Shown here: one piece after another, positions 1 to 12,017 of the stretch
Position numbering within the stretch: position 1 is the first letter of the stretch
Layout: each line of letters starts with the position of its first letter
Assembly (NCBI GenBank): GCA_944470555.2
Contig: OX104132.1
Location: 10,735,755 to 10,799,754 of the forward strand
Direction of reading: 5' to 3'
DNA: 64,000 nt
Source: Heterobilharzia americana
Taxonomy: Eukaryota; Platyhelminthes; Trematoda; Strigeidida; Schistosomatidae
Translations under genes and position numbers: made by a program
The notes under the pieces: model-generated
The model's database searches: none
Told to the model about the DNA's origin: nothing
Seen by the model: only the letters and a program-made list of their open reading frames with translations

Positions 1-160
1 AATCTGGGATCACTGTACAGCTGAAACTGAAGGTCCTGGGTTCAAACCCTAAAGAAGGGGTTCATAATGTGTACTGTTGAAGAGTCCCATACTAGTATGA
101 AACAGTTACCCTGCGCTCATGGGTTTCCAATGATCCTCCAACTGATTTCATTCCACGATA
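1..160 (+). mobile_element. S2 hammerhead SINE, 3' part, truncated by the window edge
   Basis: B-box-like GGGTTCAAACCC near 40-51, then GAGTCCCATACTAG and GAAACAG in hammerhead positions at 86-110, followed by the family's end text (TTTCCAATGATCCTCCAACTG). The core has U for C3 and other changes, so no activity is expected. Confidence 0.7.
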
Positions 161-499
161 AATACTAACTTGAAAGAAAAAAAGCCCTTTTTTGTTTCTT
201 CCACTTGAACAAATCACTCCACCAAATGTATCAAGCATATATTGAATGAGCAGCTTTTTAGTCGATTTATCTGACATTTTACTGATTGTAAATACGACTG
301 TATAGCTGGATAATGAAGTCGTTAAAAAGAAACTTTTTCACTGATGAATATCTTATTCTCATTTCTTTGTGAATAGATGGGTGGATTTTCTCAGTATTAT
401 GTGACATTTAGATATTATTGATGACGTGTTTCAAAAGTATGACGAAATACCCTATGATGGATATTATTTAGTTAGAGGCAGTCAGCAGTAAGTTCTAGA

Positions 500-850
500 C
501 TCACATCTCATGCTTGTTGGCACTCGTCAACAATGAGTATCTGCAATGTCCAGGGAACCGATGTTCCTTAAGAGATTGGAACCCGCATCACCAAGTATTG
601 CAGTTAGGGACACCACCACTGTTATTTGGACGGCGACTGACCTACTACAGGACACTAGTTTGGAGTGCTGACACTACTTCTATCGATCTTTATTTACTGT
701 AGCCACCAAGCTAAAAGAACTTCAAACAAAATATATCCCGATACTGAGATCCTATCTGGGTGGTCACAATATATAATGATCAATAAAACTCAATCAGTAT
801 TCAGGACTAGACAACAGGAAATTGGTTATTTTCCAGAGACAAATCAATGT
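500..850. mobile_element. S3 SINE, degraded pieces
   Basis: 500-660 is minus-oriented (GACGAGTGCCAACAAGCATG in ribozyme position, at 535-516); 720-850 carries the family's tail text (GATCAATAAAACTCAATCAG, CAGGACTAGACAACAGGAAA). Confidence 0.5.
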
Positions 851-1054
851 AGATACACTGTGTTGAAACTGTCTATTTTTACTTTGAAATTCGAGCTGTC
901 AAAAAAAATCTTGATAAGCCAGTACTTTTCTGAGAAGTTTATACAATAATTAGCAGATAGAATGTTAAGTTATTAACATGGTGGTTACCATTACGTATAC
1001 TGGCTTTTCGATACAATGAAACCGTTGAAGGCGTAAACAACATCAACAACACTG

Positions 1055-1145
1055 GATAGCTGTTTTGTCCTAGTGTGGGACTCCTTAGCAGTACGCAAAC
1101 ACGACCCGGCTAGGGGTCAAACTCACGACCCTCAGGTTTCATCCA
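1055..1145 (-). mobile_element. S2 hammerhead SINE fragment, inverted next to the 1145-1605 copy
   Basis: Minus-strand B-box to hammerhead region (core CUAAGGAG, G5 mutated; CAAAAC for CGAAAC), switching orientation at about 1140-1146. Confidence 0.65.
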
Positions 1146-1605
1146 TGATGAATACTACTTCTAAATTAAAAATCCCCATTCATCTCAAAAATACATTACT
1201 CTCTAGTGCTCTGCTCATTAGTGACTTGCTTCCAGATGGATATCAGAAAGCTCTAATGAGAAACCGTGACCTGTGGCGTCGACCAGTCGGAAGTGAAATG
1301 GATGCTAATTGAAGACTTTGGGTGACAGTCACGCTATGTCGTGAATCGACAGAAGTTGGAAATTGTGAACCACTGGAAACCGACCTAGTGACTGAATGAT
1401 TAACGCGTTCGCTGTGAAACCTGAAGGTCCTGAGTTCGATCCCTGCACAGTGGGGTCGTGTGTGTACTACTGAGCAGTCCCATACTAGTCGGACGAAACA
1501 GTTGTCCAGTGCTCCCAGATTTCCAATGGTTCCCCAACTGATGTCAGTCCATAATGAATACTACTTCTAAATTAAAAATCCCCATTCATCTCAAAAATAC
1601 ATAAC
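1145..1605 (+). mobile_element. S2 hammerhead SINE, more than one unit in tandem
   Basis: The unit begins with ACTTCTAAATTAAAAATCCC (1158) and runs through a tRNA-like promoter (GATTAACGCGTTCGC as A-box region and GAGTTCGATCCC as B-box, 1396-1442) and a hammerhead (1459-1515). It then re-enters the same start text at 1562. The two starts are about 404 bp apart, so the copy is a head-to-tail partial dimer. The hammerhead core has CUGAGCA (G8 to C) and is probably inactive. Confidence 0.8.
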
Positions 1606-2330
1606 ATCAACAACAGTTTAACGATTTTTTATGTCATGTTTAAATGAAATGATCATTGAACATTTTAAGGACTCTATGTCGTATATTAAGCTCCTTATAG
1701 GATGCATAACTTTCATAAATTATACAAGAAGAAATAATTGAAATTCAAGGATACAAATAGGTTCGAAAACATTTGCAATAGTTGAAAGGAGACTGTTGTA
1801 TTTCTGGAACAAGAAAAGCATTTTTCAAGCAATTCTCATAATTATGAGATTTTTAAAAGATGAATGATACCATTGACAATTCTGTTCAATTTATTGCCTA
1901 CACATCAATCATTTTCATCTAACATATTGTTCTGATTTTTTTGATAACACTGCATTACAGCAATAACCTTCATTTGTTTCGAATGTCTTTCAGCTACCAC
2001 CTATAAAATATAACCTAATTAACAGAATACATTTGCAAAAACCTTATCTTGTACAGTTATTGATGTAAAAGTTCAAAAGAAGTTACTTGTATCAATAAGT
2101 AATATACGAGTAGGCAGTAAGAAGATAGTGTATCACCGAAGTGGCTAGTATCACTATAGCTACTTTGATTTGATAAATATGGACACTAAGAAGAAAGTGA
2201 ACATCAAATCTGTTTGGATTGCATATGGTTCTTGTTGATGAAAATGAACAGTTATGAAAAGTATTGTTTACCAGGGATTCCCATCGATAGTCTACAATCT
2301 CTTGAGGTTATTTTGATATTCCACAGTAAT
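1606..2330. other. AT-rich sequence, nothing recognised
   Basis: No ORF, promoter, repeat family or ribozyme found. A short S1 ribozyme scrap (GGCTAACAGTGGAATCCAGG) follows at 2341. Confidence 0.5.
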
Positions 2331-2585
2331 GATAGATTATGGCTAACAGTGGAATCCAGGAATTACTTATCTTCTTAGTTGGAACTTGACACTTAGATTC
2401 ATCTCCCCCTTAGTAAATAATTTGTCCCTAATATAATCCAAACCTAGTATTCATTGATTCACTTAACAGAACATTGTCTACAAGACTAATTCGTAATGAT
2501 ATTGCTTCCTCATTTGGCTGGTTAATGTCAAGGCCTGATGTTTAGAAACAAGTCAGTAGTGTCGCAGTTTGTAGAGAAAAACAGA

Positions 2586-2985
2586 ATGTATAGTAATGAT
2601 GGACAGTGGCTAGCAGTGGAATCTAGGATGAACATTTCGTCCTATTTAAGACTCACTGGTCGGCTGAATGTGCCTGCCTCCCATCGAGTGATGTTGTTCC
2701 CACCGGGATTCCAACTCGAGAGTGATCGCTTCAAGCGCCAGCTAGTTATCTACTACACCACCGAGCCACAATAGCCACTTCTTGTGAGACGGGTATAGGT
2801 TTAGTGTTATTGCTTGTATTACACCGTCGTTGATTGGACCGAATTGATCGGTCTGTATTGGCATATTGGCTCCTATGCGGATGCCTCGATATTGCTTGTC
2901 TTTTAACTATGTATAGTAATGATGGCAGTGGTTAGCAGTGGAATCCAGAATGCGCATTTCATCCTATTTAGGACTCGTCAGTAAC
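2586..2985 (-). mobile_element. S1 (S-alpha type) hammerhead SINE, tandem one-and-a-part units
   Basis: Minus strand: tRNA-like promoter (GTGGTGTAGTAGATAAC and B-box GAGTTGGAATCCC, 2702-2765), body, and ribozyme at 2615-2665 (with the 4-nt core insertion). The text ATGTATAGTAATGATGG recurs at 2586 and 2909, 323 bp apart, with a second partial ribozyme after it (2930-2985), so the unit repeats head to tail. Confidence 0.85.
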
Positions 2986-3589
2986 ACTAAAAACAAAATG
3001 TATTGAAAGTAGAATTTCTGTGGTTAAGCACTATACAAAATTTGCAAATCCGCCTAAAAATGAACTATTAACTTTCAGATAAAGATCTTTCCGAACTGTA
3101 TATTTAGCAAGATCAGTGTTATACTTTGTAACCTTGTTCTTTATTTGAATCTAAATTTGCATGTACCGATGTACAAAAGACAGGTGAGAAGAACTTCTCA
3201 TCGAGTCTAAATGAGGAAGCATATAAATATGTTGAGCTAGCGAGAACAGTGACCAGGGATTAAATGTCAAAACTTAGATAAAAGACAAACAGTAGGTTTT
3301 GTGAAAACTTGGGAGCAACAGACAGCTGTTTCGTCGCAATATGGGACGGGTGAGAGGTGCGGATACATGACATCGCTAGGAACTAAAGTCAACTGATGTT
3401 AACCCTTGATAATTACCAACTTTAGAATAAACAGCAATTACTCTGTTCGGTTAAGAATAGCTCAGCCTTAAATCTCCATCAGTTAAAATATGATTCACAT
3501 TACTACAATAAACACTTTAAACTTATATATCTGTTTAAAGTGGAAGTAAATGTTGAAAACCTTTTGACATCCTGAACTCAAACACTTCT

Positions 3590-3750
3590 GGCTGACGAAC
3601 CTGAAGGTCCAGGATTCGATTCCTGGTGGGATTGTTTGGGGTGCACTGCTGAGGACTCCTATACTAGGACGAAACAGATACGCAGTGCTCTCAGGTTTCC
3701 AATGTTCTTCCAACTGATACCAGTCCATGATGAATACCAACTTCAAACAT
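3590..3750 (+). mobile_element. S2 hammerhead SINE, 3' part
   Basis: B-box GGATTCGATTCC at 3611, hammerhead 3641-3690 with stem I GCACUG/CAGUGC and core CUGAGGA...GAAA, but with a broken stem III (ACAGAUAC), then the family end GTCCATGATGAATACCAACTT. Confidence 0.75.
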
Positions 3751-3974
3751 TCAGTCTGAAAGCTTATTGACTACTTGTTCTCATCCACACCCTTCCTTGG
3801 TAATCTCTATCACATTGTAATACAAGGGATGATCTGAAGACATATCCTGATTTTTTATTCATCTTTTTGTTTCTTAATCTATTTCTTCAATTTTATTGTC
3901 TAATTTCTCTGTACTTTCACTCTTCATACAATATGTTGCGACAAGTAAGCATATAGTCAGACTTTTAGTTAGTT

Positions 3975-4215
3975 GTACGCAATCAACAGGATGCCATTCA
4001 CCTAGATTTTGTCCATATAAGCCTTGTTGACAATTGACAACAAGCACGAAATCTAAGTCCAGGGCTTCTTGCCAATTGCCTCCAACCGACTAACATCCAT
4101 CAAAATCGCACCACATTAGTTAGGCTTTTAGATTGACGGCCACATTGAGTAACATTTCGTCATCATTTAGGACTATACAACAAGAAATCGACTGCTCTCC
4201 AATGACCAACTAATA
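3975..4215 (+). mobile_element. S3 SINE
   Basis: Ribozyme-like block at 4021-4072 (UUGACAA, then AAGCACGAAAUCUAAGUC and CAGGGC), followed by the family text CTTGCCAATTGCCTCCAACC and a GACTATACAACAAGAAAT tail. Confidence 0.6.
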
Positions 4216-4639
4216 TACATTCGAAGTATATTACACTAATATGCCGAATATCCCAAGTAAACTCTATTTTCATATCATATTATGCAAATTCATCTAGGTC
4301 AGTAACTGTTTTTCGTAAATGATTGCTATTTGAAGTCTATTATCAGCTCAATTGGAGGAAATTGTCTACAAGAACATGTAGACTACGATGTTTCTGCAAG
4401 TAGTCCTCATTGGAGTTCTTACGAGTAATAAAGTTGGACAATGGGAAGATTCTCTGACGGTACCAGTCTCAAAAGTGATTAACTACTTTAGTTTATTAAG
4501 CAGAAAAAGATCAGATTAAAATAACTATTCATTATTGAGTACACATTTCATTGAGTAATATAAGTCGATAAATGATCATTCATTGTTATAATGATGCAAA
4601 AGAGACAAGAAAAAAATATCTTCTTCAGTCTACAAATTG

Positions 4640-4830
4640 TTATTTCCCTCGACATTTGAACCAATCACAATTTCCAGAACAACATTCACTATCAGTATAA
4701 CACCATGCAGATAGATCTAAACAACTGACACATTTACCATTGAATGGTCCTTTCAATTTGCATACTGTGTTATTGCAACATGGTGCAAATATAGTTTTCG
4801 TACAAATTCCGCCAAGGGGAACACAATCAC
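4640..4830 (-). other. Exon 2 of UPF0506 paralogue 1 (cysteine-rich domain)
   Basis: The acceptor is a pyrimidine-rich tract ending in TATTCAG just before 4830. The exon carries all 12 cysteines and ends in TAA at 4642-4640. A possible poly(A) signal AATAAA (minus strand) lies at 4497-4492, about 143 nt downstream. A 31-bp (TTA)n microsatellite sits in the intron about 35 nt before the acceptor. Confidence 0.87.
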
Positions 4831-4862
4831 CTGAATATATATGAAGATAGAGGAAAGAAAAG

Positions 4863-4894
<32 letters not shown>

Positions 4895-7800
4895 CACTTT
4901 GGTTATGTAACTGTCTGCCGTAAATTTGGCAGACTTGTAATAATACTCAAAAATGATTTTAGGTGAAGTAAAAGTTTGGGCCTACCATAGCCTAGATTTT
5001 TATTTCACCTTCCGTCACCATTCAGTATCATTATTCCATATTACATTTGTTTATTTGATATAGCACTCTGTGATAAAGCATTATTTACAGTATCATTGTG
5101 TTATATCAAATAAGCAAATCTAATATGAAATTACATTCTGCTATAGTGCCTCAGTTTAACCCATATATCTATCAACCTATTAATTTTATCTGACCATAAA
5201 AATGACTTCGAAGACTATTCAGGTGGAGAAAAGTGACTTAACACACCTTCGAATATAATCCTGTATGGTTACCATTGACTGCTCGATTCTTATGCATCTG
5301 GTTAACTGATGTCACTCTGCTCCACCAAAATCTTTCCTCAAAGTCATTTATTAAGTAAGAGAGTGCGAACTGATCGACTAAACACATCTCAGAAGCCTTA
5401 GCAATTTAGCAGTTCAAGTGTGATCTCTGTGTACAAAAGAGGTTCGTCAGTGTGTAACAGAGATGCTATCAACGATGAAGTGAACTAACTACGGAAAGTC
5501 CTCATACAAACTAGATTTTTATTCAGATTTGTTGAGAAAATCTTGAAATTTTAACAGAACATGAGGTAATTACTCATATCTTCAAAGAAGATTTTGTTTA
5601 TGGTTTTAAAGATGATCCTGAAGAATTGGCAATCTCAATCGCTGAAGAAGACATTCTTTTCTGTGAAGCTACAGATCGTCTTCTGAAGTCAGCAGTTGGC
5701 TCCGACGTCTGTTAAAGATAGGCTGGCACTTTATGTGACCTCAATGTGTGTTTAAAAATTCGCTTACTCCTGTGAAGATAGTTACACTGATTATCCCAGT
5801 CTTCAAGAAGGGCGAGAAGTCCTCTTGTGATAACCACAGGGGAATCAGCCTGATGAACATAGTGTCTAAGACTCCAGGTTCTATTATTCTCCGACTCCTG
5901 AATGGAGCTCGGGAACAGCAAGCCCGACAAAACCAGTCAGGCTTTAGACCCGGTAGCGGGTGTTTCGACCGAATATTCACACTGCTCCAGGTCCTGGAAC
6001 GTAGGCATGCTTACCGACGCCCGACAATAACTGTATTTCGCGACCTGAAGGCGGCATTCGACTCCATTGATCGAGAAGTCTTATGCCAATGTCTCTCACT
6101 GAAAGGCGTGTCGAGTAAACACATCGCTTTATTGAAGGCTCTTCATTAGAATTCTTGTGGGCGTGTCAGAGCCTATGGTGAGATGTCCAGGGAGCTATGC
6201 TCATGGAGTGGTGTCCATCAAGGATGCCCACCCTCTCCATTCCTATACAATTTCACCATAGATATTCTTATGGAGGTCTTCCTCTCGTCATCAGTCTACA
6301 CAGAAGTCGACTTTATCACAGGACGATTTTCGTTAGACCTAGAATATGCAGACGACATAGTCCTGCCGGGTGAAGACGCTGACTGATGAGATGCAGAGTC
6401 TTCTGAACACTTTGAGTGGGAATTTGAGAATGTTTGGGATGCGTTTCTCACCACCCAAATGCAAATGGTTGCTCCAGGATTGTTCTTCGGCGGTGCTAAT
6501 GGCTAACAACAGAGAGTGAAGTGGTTGAGTGCATAGACCACTTCACATACCTGGGAAGTGAAGTAGGATTGTCCCTGGTGCACTGGTTAGTGGCCGATGA
6601 AATCTCTGCAGGGATACAAAAGGCTTAACTGGCTTTTGACAACATACTCCACCTATGTAACCACGGTGTTATCCGATTGTCAATTAAGGGTCACGTGTAC
6701 TGCACAGCATTCCGGTCTGTTCTCCTGTATGGCTGTGAAACATGGCCATTGAAAGTGGAAGATATGAGAAGGATTCAAGTGTTTGACCACCATTGCCTTC
6801 GTAGTATAGGACGTATTCCTTGGTGTCACCATGTGAGTAATACAGAAGTCAGGAGTGGAGTTTTAGGGAGAAGAGGTAAGTCAGTTGACGAGGTTATGTA
6901 CCTCCATCGACTGAGATGTTTGGGACACGTATTACCTATGACTAGTCACCAATTGTCTCGTAACACAATGTTGGGTGAAGTAGGTTCAGGCTGGAAAAAG
7001 GCTCGAGGTGGCCAGCCTAAAACATGGCACCAATGTATTAAGCCTCTAACTGTTGGTTTGAGCCACGTAGGACGACGCAGACTGGGTGGTTAGGGTCGGC
7101 GGGAACAGACTAACCAGTGGTTGGAGACTGACTCTAGGTGATCACATGGCTGAGAACCGATGTCGGTGGTGCAGATGTATCCCCACACACATTATCTTCA
7201 TCTTAACGCTATGCAAAATCTAACCATTTTCTTATTCTTCCTTTCCCTCTTTTCGTGCTTTATATTTCTTGTGAATGAATTTTCTTATTTTCATCCTGCA
7301 CCCCACTGCTTTTTTACTTGATGTACTGATATGAGCTGTGACAACTCGGACCGTAACGCAGTAATGCCTAGTCCTATGTTGATATTGATGATGATGATGA
7401 TATGAAGATAGTTATTATAGCCGCACAAAGCGCACATTTTCCAGGTGTGCCCCTGAGTACTATTCTGTAAGCTTGTTAAGCGGAGAATGTTTATCAACTA
7501 ACAGCTTAATTCTTGAACATCTGGTCAAATCTGAACATAATGTTCCACCAGACTCCTCCTTCAGTTTCATTTACTGAGTCAAAAGGAATAGTTTAACAGG
7601 GGAATGCTTTTGACAGTTGTGAACGGCAATACCACTGGTAATTCAGTTCAGCCTGATATCTAAGTGAAGAAGAATTGTGTTCAATCTAGTATCTTTTTAT
7701 GGTTTTAACACTTCTAATTTTTTTCGATTTCATAATGATTAGTTGGATTACAATCATCAGTTTCATTATGACCCTCGTTTCTTTCTTCAGCTTCTTATAT

Positions 7801-10345
7801 CTATCAAGTGGATGCTAAATCATCGCACTTCCCATTTGCCAATAATGTTTATCATATCAAACTCCTTTCTTTTCTCATTATTTCCATTATTTGAAGAATT
7901 ATTACGCAACCACTACCCATTCTTAATTTCATTTCTTAACCCTAGCTTAATGATACGATTATACCCTATTGTTTAAATAATAGACTGTTTGTCATATATA
8001 TACTATTGTACAGCTTTAGAAAATGAAAGTGTCGAGAAAAAGTTTCATTCACTGAATTATCTATTCTTGTCTTTATGATATAATGGGGATGTTCTATCGT
8101 CTGGTCAGTTTTTGATGACCTTGTCCTAACCTTCTAAACAAGATCACTTCCTGACTCTATTATGAATTTCCCATTACGTAATACTGACTTATTAGTCACT
8201 GATAAACATATCTTTTTGTTGTAACCATTAACTTTGATTGTACAGCTTCTGAAAATGATTTACCATAAAGATGATTTTCTTCGCTGTATTGTCTTTTCTT
8301 AATTTTTTCATGAACCAATCAGAATATTTTGGTGGAAGATAAATTTCTTTTTAATTTGATTGTTTGTGGGGATTTAGTGATTTTACAAGTTGATATTCAT
8401 GAGAAACTGACATTAATTGGATGATTACTGAAAACATGAAACCACTGGACAGCTACTGTTTCAATGTCTAATGTTACACAAACTCGAAGATGTACAGGCA
8501 AAAACTAACAAGTTGACAGAAGAGGCTGGGCAGGGCAGCGAAGACGGGACTTGCTTCAAGTGAATGTAGAGAAGGCAGAGGTGATGAAGATACTCAACCA
8601 ATGTCACCATCACCAACAACAAGCATCAATCACCATCAACTGGAGAAACTTGAAGGAAGTAGTCTCTTTCACCTACCTACCTAGGCAGCATCGTTTCAAC
8701 TACAGGCGGTGGCACAGACAAGGACGTCAAAGCCAGTCAGGATCGAAAAGATAGATAGACAAGCATTCACTAACCTGGAATCAGTGTGGAGATATTCTGC
8801 ACTCAACATAAAGCATGAACAACATCCGCATTCTCAACACCAATTCAGTCAAGTCAGTGCTTCCATGTGATGGTTGAGAGACTTGGTGGGTCATGAAAAG
8901 CATTTCCAGCAAACTACAAACATTTATCAACAACTGCCTCCTACCCTCACTCCATTCTGAACATCAGATGAGGTGACCAGAATAATGAGAATAAGCATGA
9001 AGGAACTCTGGCTGGCAGGCAACGAACCAACGAAGCAAGAACCTATCACTCAACAAATATGCAGTGGAAGGAGGTGGAGATGGATTGGACATGCACTAAG
9101 AAGACCATTCGGAGACATCACGCATCAGGCTAAGATATCGAGTGGAACCCAGATGGGAAACGACGAGTTGAGTGTCTGAGGCCAGGGTGACATGGAGGCG
9201 ATGGTATGAGGAAGAAATGAGAGCTTGTAGGCTGTCAAGGAGCCAGGTTGAAAAGATTGCAGAGAAGGGATTGGAATAGAGGTGTGCTATTTAAGTCCTA
9301 GGGACAAATAACAATAATAATAATAATAGTATGGTGGATGTGCAACGTTTAGGGGACTACTAGGATATCAAAGATCTAAGTCAATATCATACTGAGGTGC
9401 AGTGAGAAACATTACCTCTGAGCATTTTGGTTTGAGATTGATCTCCTTTAGTTCTCAAAGTATTTATCACTGTACGTAACCCTATATGGTTAACCTCAGT
9501 CCCATAAAAAACAGAGTATACTTTATCTGTTTCAATGTGTATATTCTATATTATCATAATATTTACATCATTGAAAGTCAGAATCTACTATCACATACTG
9601 AAAGCTTGTTAACATGTTATAGGTGAGAGAAATTTACGTTTTAATGACTAATTATTTGATCAAACTGAGTAAATCAAAGCAGTTATCACTGGTGTACATC
9701 TTTACACCATCTTTGAATTACGCATATTGATTTAAGAATTTGAGATAAATCCTATAACTAAAGCATCAAAGTAGCAATTAGGTAGGCAGTAATAAGCTTC
9801 TAAAGATTGTAAGCTGAATAAAGACTGAATATATATTCACTAAATGAAGATTCATTGAGAAAGTGATTTCTAATCCATATCCAAACGTCTACAGCACTGA
9901 AAATACTTTTCCCTTTGAAATAATTAAGATTAGTTGGTGAAAAGTAATTGGCAGAAAGTTTCACTTGAACCAAATTCTCATATTTGTTAGCACTTATCAA
10001 TAAGGGGTATCTGCAACTTCAAGGGGATTGATGTCATCGTTTGGGGCACTTACAGACATTATCATTGATCAATCCTGATCATGCCTAGGTTAAGGGTTTC
10101 TTCTCAAGTCTTCAAACTTAATGATCATACTACAAAATGATCAATAGGATTTTGTCAGCACTCAGGATTAGACTATATAAAACTAACTGGTCACCATTAG
10201 ACAAATCAGTCAGATAATTTACTTCGCTTTTATTTGTTTTACAAGTTTTTTAATGAATTTTCAACAGATTTCTTCTTTTATATGGATAAAAATGTTTTAT
10301 TTGTTGATGAGATTAAGTTATCTTTCATGGCTGAATTACGCATGA

Positions 10346-10397
<52 letters not shown>

Positions 10398-10657
10398 GCG
10401 TAGAATTAAAAATGTATTTGAGTTAACCGAAATCACGAAATATGCATGACATTAGTGACTTGTCAATTTTTCAATCATTCATTCACTGAGATTATCAGAA
10501 AAGTATATTAACTGGAAAAACAAAAATATTAACTGTGAAATACTGAATTTTATAATCTGATATATAAATTAACTATATTTTCAATCTTACCGTTACTTGG
10601 TAAAATTTGGCCCAACAAAGCAAGTATAACTGATAGTACTAACTGTGAATCCAACAT
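4640..10657 (-). CDS. UPF0506-family secreted cysteine-rich protein, paralogue 1 (2 exons)
   Basis: Predicted 85-residue secreted protein joined from exon 1 (10657-10591) and exon 2 (4830-4640); the 5760-bp intron is phase 1 and GT-AG. Residues 1-22 form a signal peptide (hydrophobic core LVLSVILALLGQIL). The rest has 12 cysteines spaced C-x6-C-x7-CC-x4-C-x9-C, x2, C-x6-C-x5-CC-x3-C-x4-C, with the block GPFNGKC in the middle and DWFKC near the end. This is the pattern I know from the Schistosoma-only UPF0506 family (Pfam), which has no established function. The two six-cysteine frames each match the inhibitor cystine knot order, so I infer two tandem knottin folds. The start was chosen because it lies about 66 nt downstream of a TATA box; the open frame upstream runs into a LINE insertion. 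The intron holds LINE A, LINE B and S3 copies. Confidence 0.85.
4864..4894. repeat. (TTA)n microsatellite
   Basis: About ten TTA units in the intron of paralogue 1. Confidence 0.95.
5037..5127. repeat. Inverted repeat, 30-bp arms
   Basis: CATATTACATTTGTTTATTT (5037-5066 arm) against ATCAAATAAGCAAATC (arm 5098-5127), about three mismatches, 31-bp loop. The right arm's end text also occurs near 63268, so it is part of a dispersed repeat, possibly a small DNA-transposon remnant. Confidence 0.6.
5650..7402 (+). mobile_element. LINE family B, 5'-truncated non-LTR retrotransposon remnant
   Basis: A broken reverse transcriptase in frame-shifted pieces: FKKGEKSSCDNHRGISLMN (RT entry), QSGFRPGSGC, FRDLKAAFDSIDRE (motif A), SGVHQGCPPSPFLYN (motif B) and LEYADDIVLPGEDAD (motif C, catalytic YADD). 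A C-terminal region follows with LYGCETWPL, FDHHCLRSIGR and RRGKSVDEVMYLHRLR. The 3' end is a short (GAT)n run at about 7385-7402. It lacks the endonuclease and has several stops, so it is dead. It lies inside the intron of paralogue 1. Exact LINE clade not assigned. Confidence 0.85.
7403..8394. other. AT-rich intron sequence of paralogue 1
   Basis: No repeat family recognised. One open frame (7743-7976) is hydrophobic and AT-driven, with no support as a gene. An S2 end fragment (8395-8455) follows. Confidence 0.45.
8466..9330 (+). mobile_element. LINE family A (RTE-like), 3' fragment
   Basis: Covers the RT connection and C-terminal part (NVEKAEVMKIL, NWRNLKEVVSFTYL, then a region equivalent to LWLAGNEPTKQEPITQQIC and GRRWRWIGHALRRPFGD) and ends in the family tail (AGTCCTAGGGACAAATAAC) plus (AAT)n. 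Stops and frameshifts throughout. Inside the intron of paralogue 1. Confidence 0.85.
9960..10215 (-). mobile_element. S3 SINE, degraded, in the intron of paralogue 1
   Basis: ACTTATCAATAAGGGGTATC matches the minus ribozyme-to-leader text of the 25.9-kb copy; the tail AGGATTAGACTATATAAAAC follows in a mixed order. Confidence 0.5.
10346..10397. repeat. (AAT)n microsatellite
   Basis: About 17 units, in the intron of paralogue 1; resembles LINE A tails but no LINE body precedes it. Confidence 0.95.
10591..10657 (-). other. Exon 1 of UPF0506 paralogue 1 (signal peptide)
   Basis: Reading the minus strand, ATG at 10657 opens 22 codons encoding MLDSQLVLSVILALLGQILP and two more residues, then one extra base (G) before the donor GTAAG at 10590-10586. 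The split codon G|GT gives glycine with exon 2. Its length and phase match the first exons of the two other paralogues. Confidence 0.82.
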
Positions 10658-10722
10658 ATTCTGTAATAGGTATAATTGAATAAACAGACTGTAAAGAATG
10701 TAAACAAGGCTTGTGTTAATAT

Positions 10723-10730
10723 GTTTTATA
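10723..10730 (-). promoter_or_regulatory. Predicted TATA box of UPF0506 paralogue 1
   Basis: TATAAAAC on the minus strand, about 66 nt upstream of the chosen ATG. Initiation about 30 nt downstream would leave a 5' UTR of about 40 nt and exclude the open frame above it. The LINE A insertion at 10811-12017 begins only about 80 bp further upstream. Confidence 0.5.
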
Positions 10731-10810
10731 AGGTGATTCTTATCTATAGGCTGTATAAAAATTTCATTAATCAACCAATAGGAATAATATTCGTGTAAAA
10801 TAAATATGGT

Positions 10811-12017
10811 GAAAACCCCCCACCTCAACTTCATCGACAGCGTCAACCGTGAGGTAATTTGGAAACTGCTTCAATACTACGGAATACCACAAACCTTTAT
10901 CAACGTCATTCAATAACTATATGAAAACGTCACATGTCAAGTAATTTACAATGGGAAGCTCAGTGACGCCTTTGACGTGAAGACAGTAGAGAGGAGTAGA
11001 ACGAGGCTGCCGTATACTATCACCCATGATATTCCTCATTAAGGTCGACTGCATTGGATCATGCAACAAACGGTGAGGAGCAAGAAGAGGGAGATACACT
11101 GGGCCGCGGAAAAGAACCTAGAAGATTTGGATTTCGCCACCAATGACTTATGTTTAATGTCACACAAACTCAGAGATGTACAGGCTAAAACTAACAAGTT
11201 GATAGAAGAGGCTGGGCAGGGCAGCGAAGACGGGAATTCAAGTGAACGTAGAGAAGACAGAGGGCAGAGGTGATGAAGATACTCAACCAACAACAAGCTC
11301 CAGTCACCATCAACTGGAGAAACTTAAAGGGAGTAGTCTCTTTCACCTACCTAGGCAGCACTGCTTCAATTACAGGCGGCAAGGATGAGGACGTCAAAGC
11401 CAGCCAGGATCGAAAAGATAGCAAGACAAGCGTTCATTAACCTGGAATCAGTGTGGAGATATTCTGCACTCAACATAAAGCGTGAATAACATCTGGAATC
11501 TCAACACCAACGTCTGTCAAGTCAGTGCTTCCATGTGATGGTTGAGAGACTTGGTGCGTCATGAAAAGCATTTCCAGCAAACTACAAACATTCATCAACG
11601 TCTGCCGCCAACGCTCACTGTATACTGAACGTCAGATGGCCATAAAGAATCAGCAACAAGGAACTCTGGCTGGCTGACTGGCTGGCATCGAACCAACGAA
11701 GCAAGAACCTATCACTAAACAAATATGCATTGGAAGGAAGTGGAGATGGAGATGGATTGGGCATACACTGAGAAGGCCGACTAGAGACATCATGCGTCAG
11801 ACCAGGAAATCGAGTGGAACGCAGATGGGAAACGACGAGTTGTGTGTTTGAGGTGAGGGTGACATGGAGGAGATAGTGTGAGGAAGAAATGAGAGCTTGT
11901 GGGCTGTCGTGGAGCCAGGGTCAAAAGATTTCAGAGAACAGAGAGCATTGGAGATGTGCTAGTGAAGCCCTATGTTCCATTAGGAACCCAAGGGACAAAT
12001 AATAACAATAATAATGG
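10811..12017 (+). mobile_element. LINE family A, 5'-truncated copy with 13-bp target-site duplication
   Basis: Begins inside the RT near motif A (NFIDSVN) and ends in GGGACAAATAATAAC plus AAT repeats. It is bounded by the direct repeat AAATAAATATGGT at 10798-10810 and 12018-12030, so both ends of the insertion are defined. Motif C reads DFATNDL, the family's odd ATDD form with one catalytic Asp changed. It lies about 150 bp upstream of the signal-peptide exon of paralogue 1, in opposite orientation. Confidence 0.9.

Noticed and set aside
10658..10846. Longer N-terminus for UPF0506 paralogue 1 using the open frame upstream of the chosen ATG
   Set aside because: It starts upstream of the TATA box and its first codons lie in the inserted LINE; the sequence after it forms a proper signal peptide on its own.
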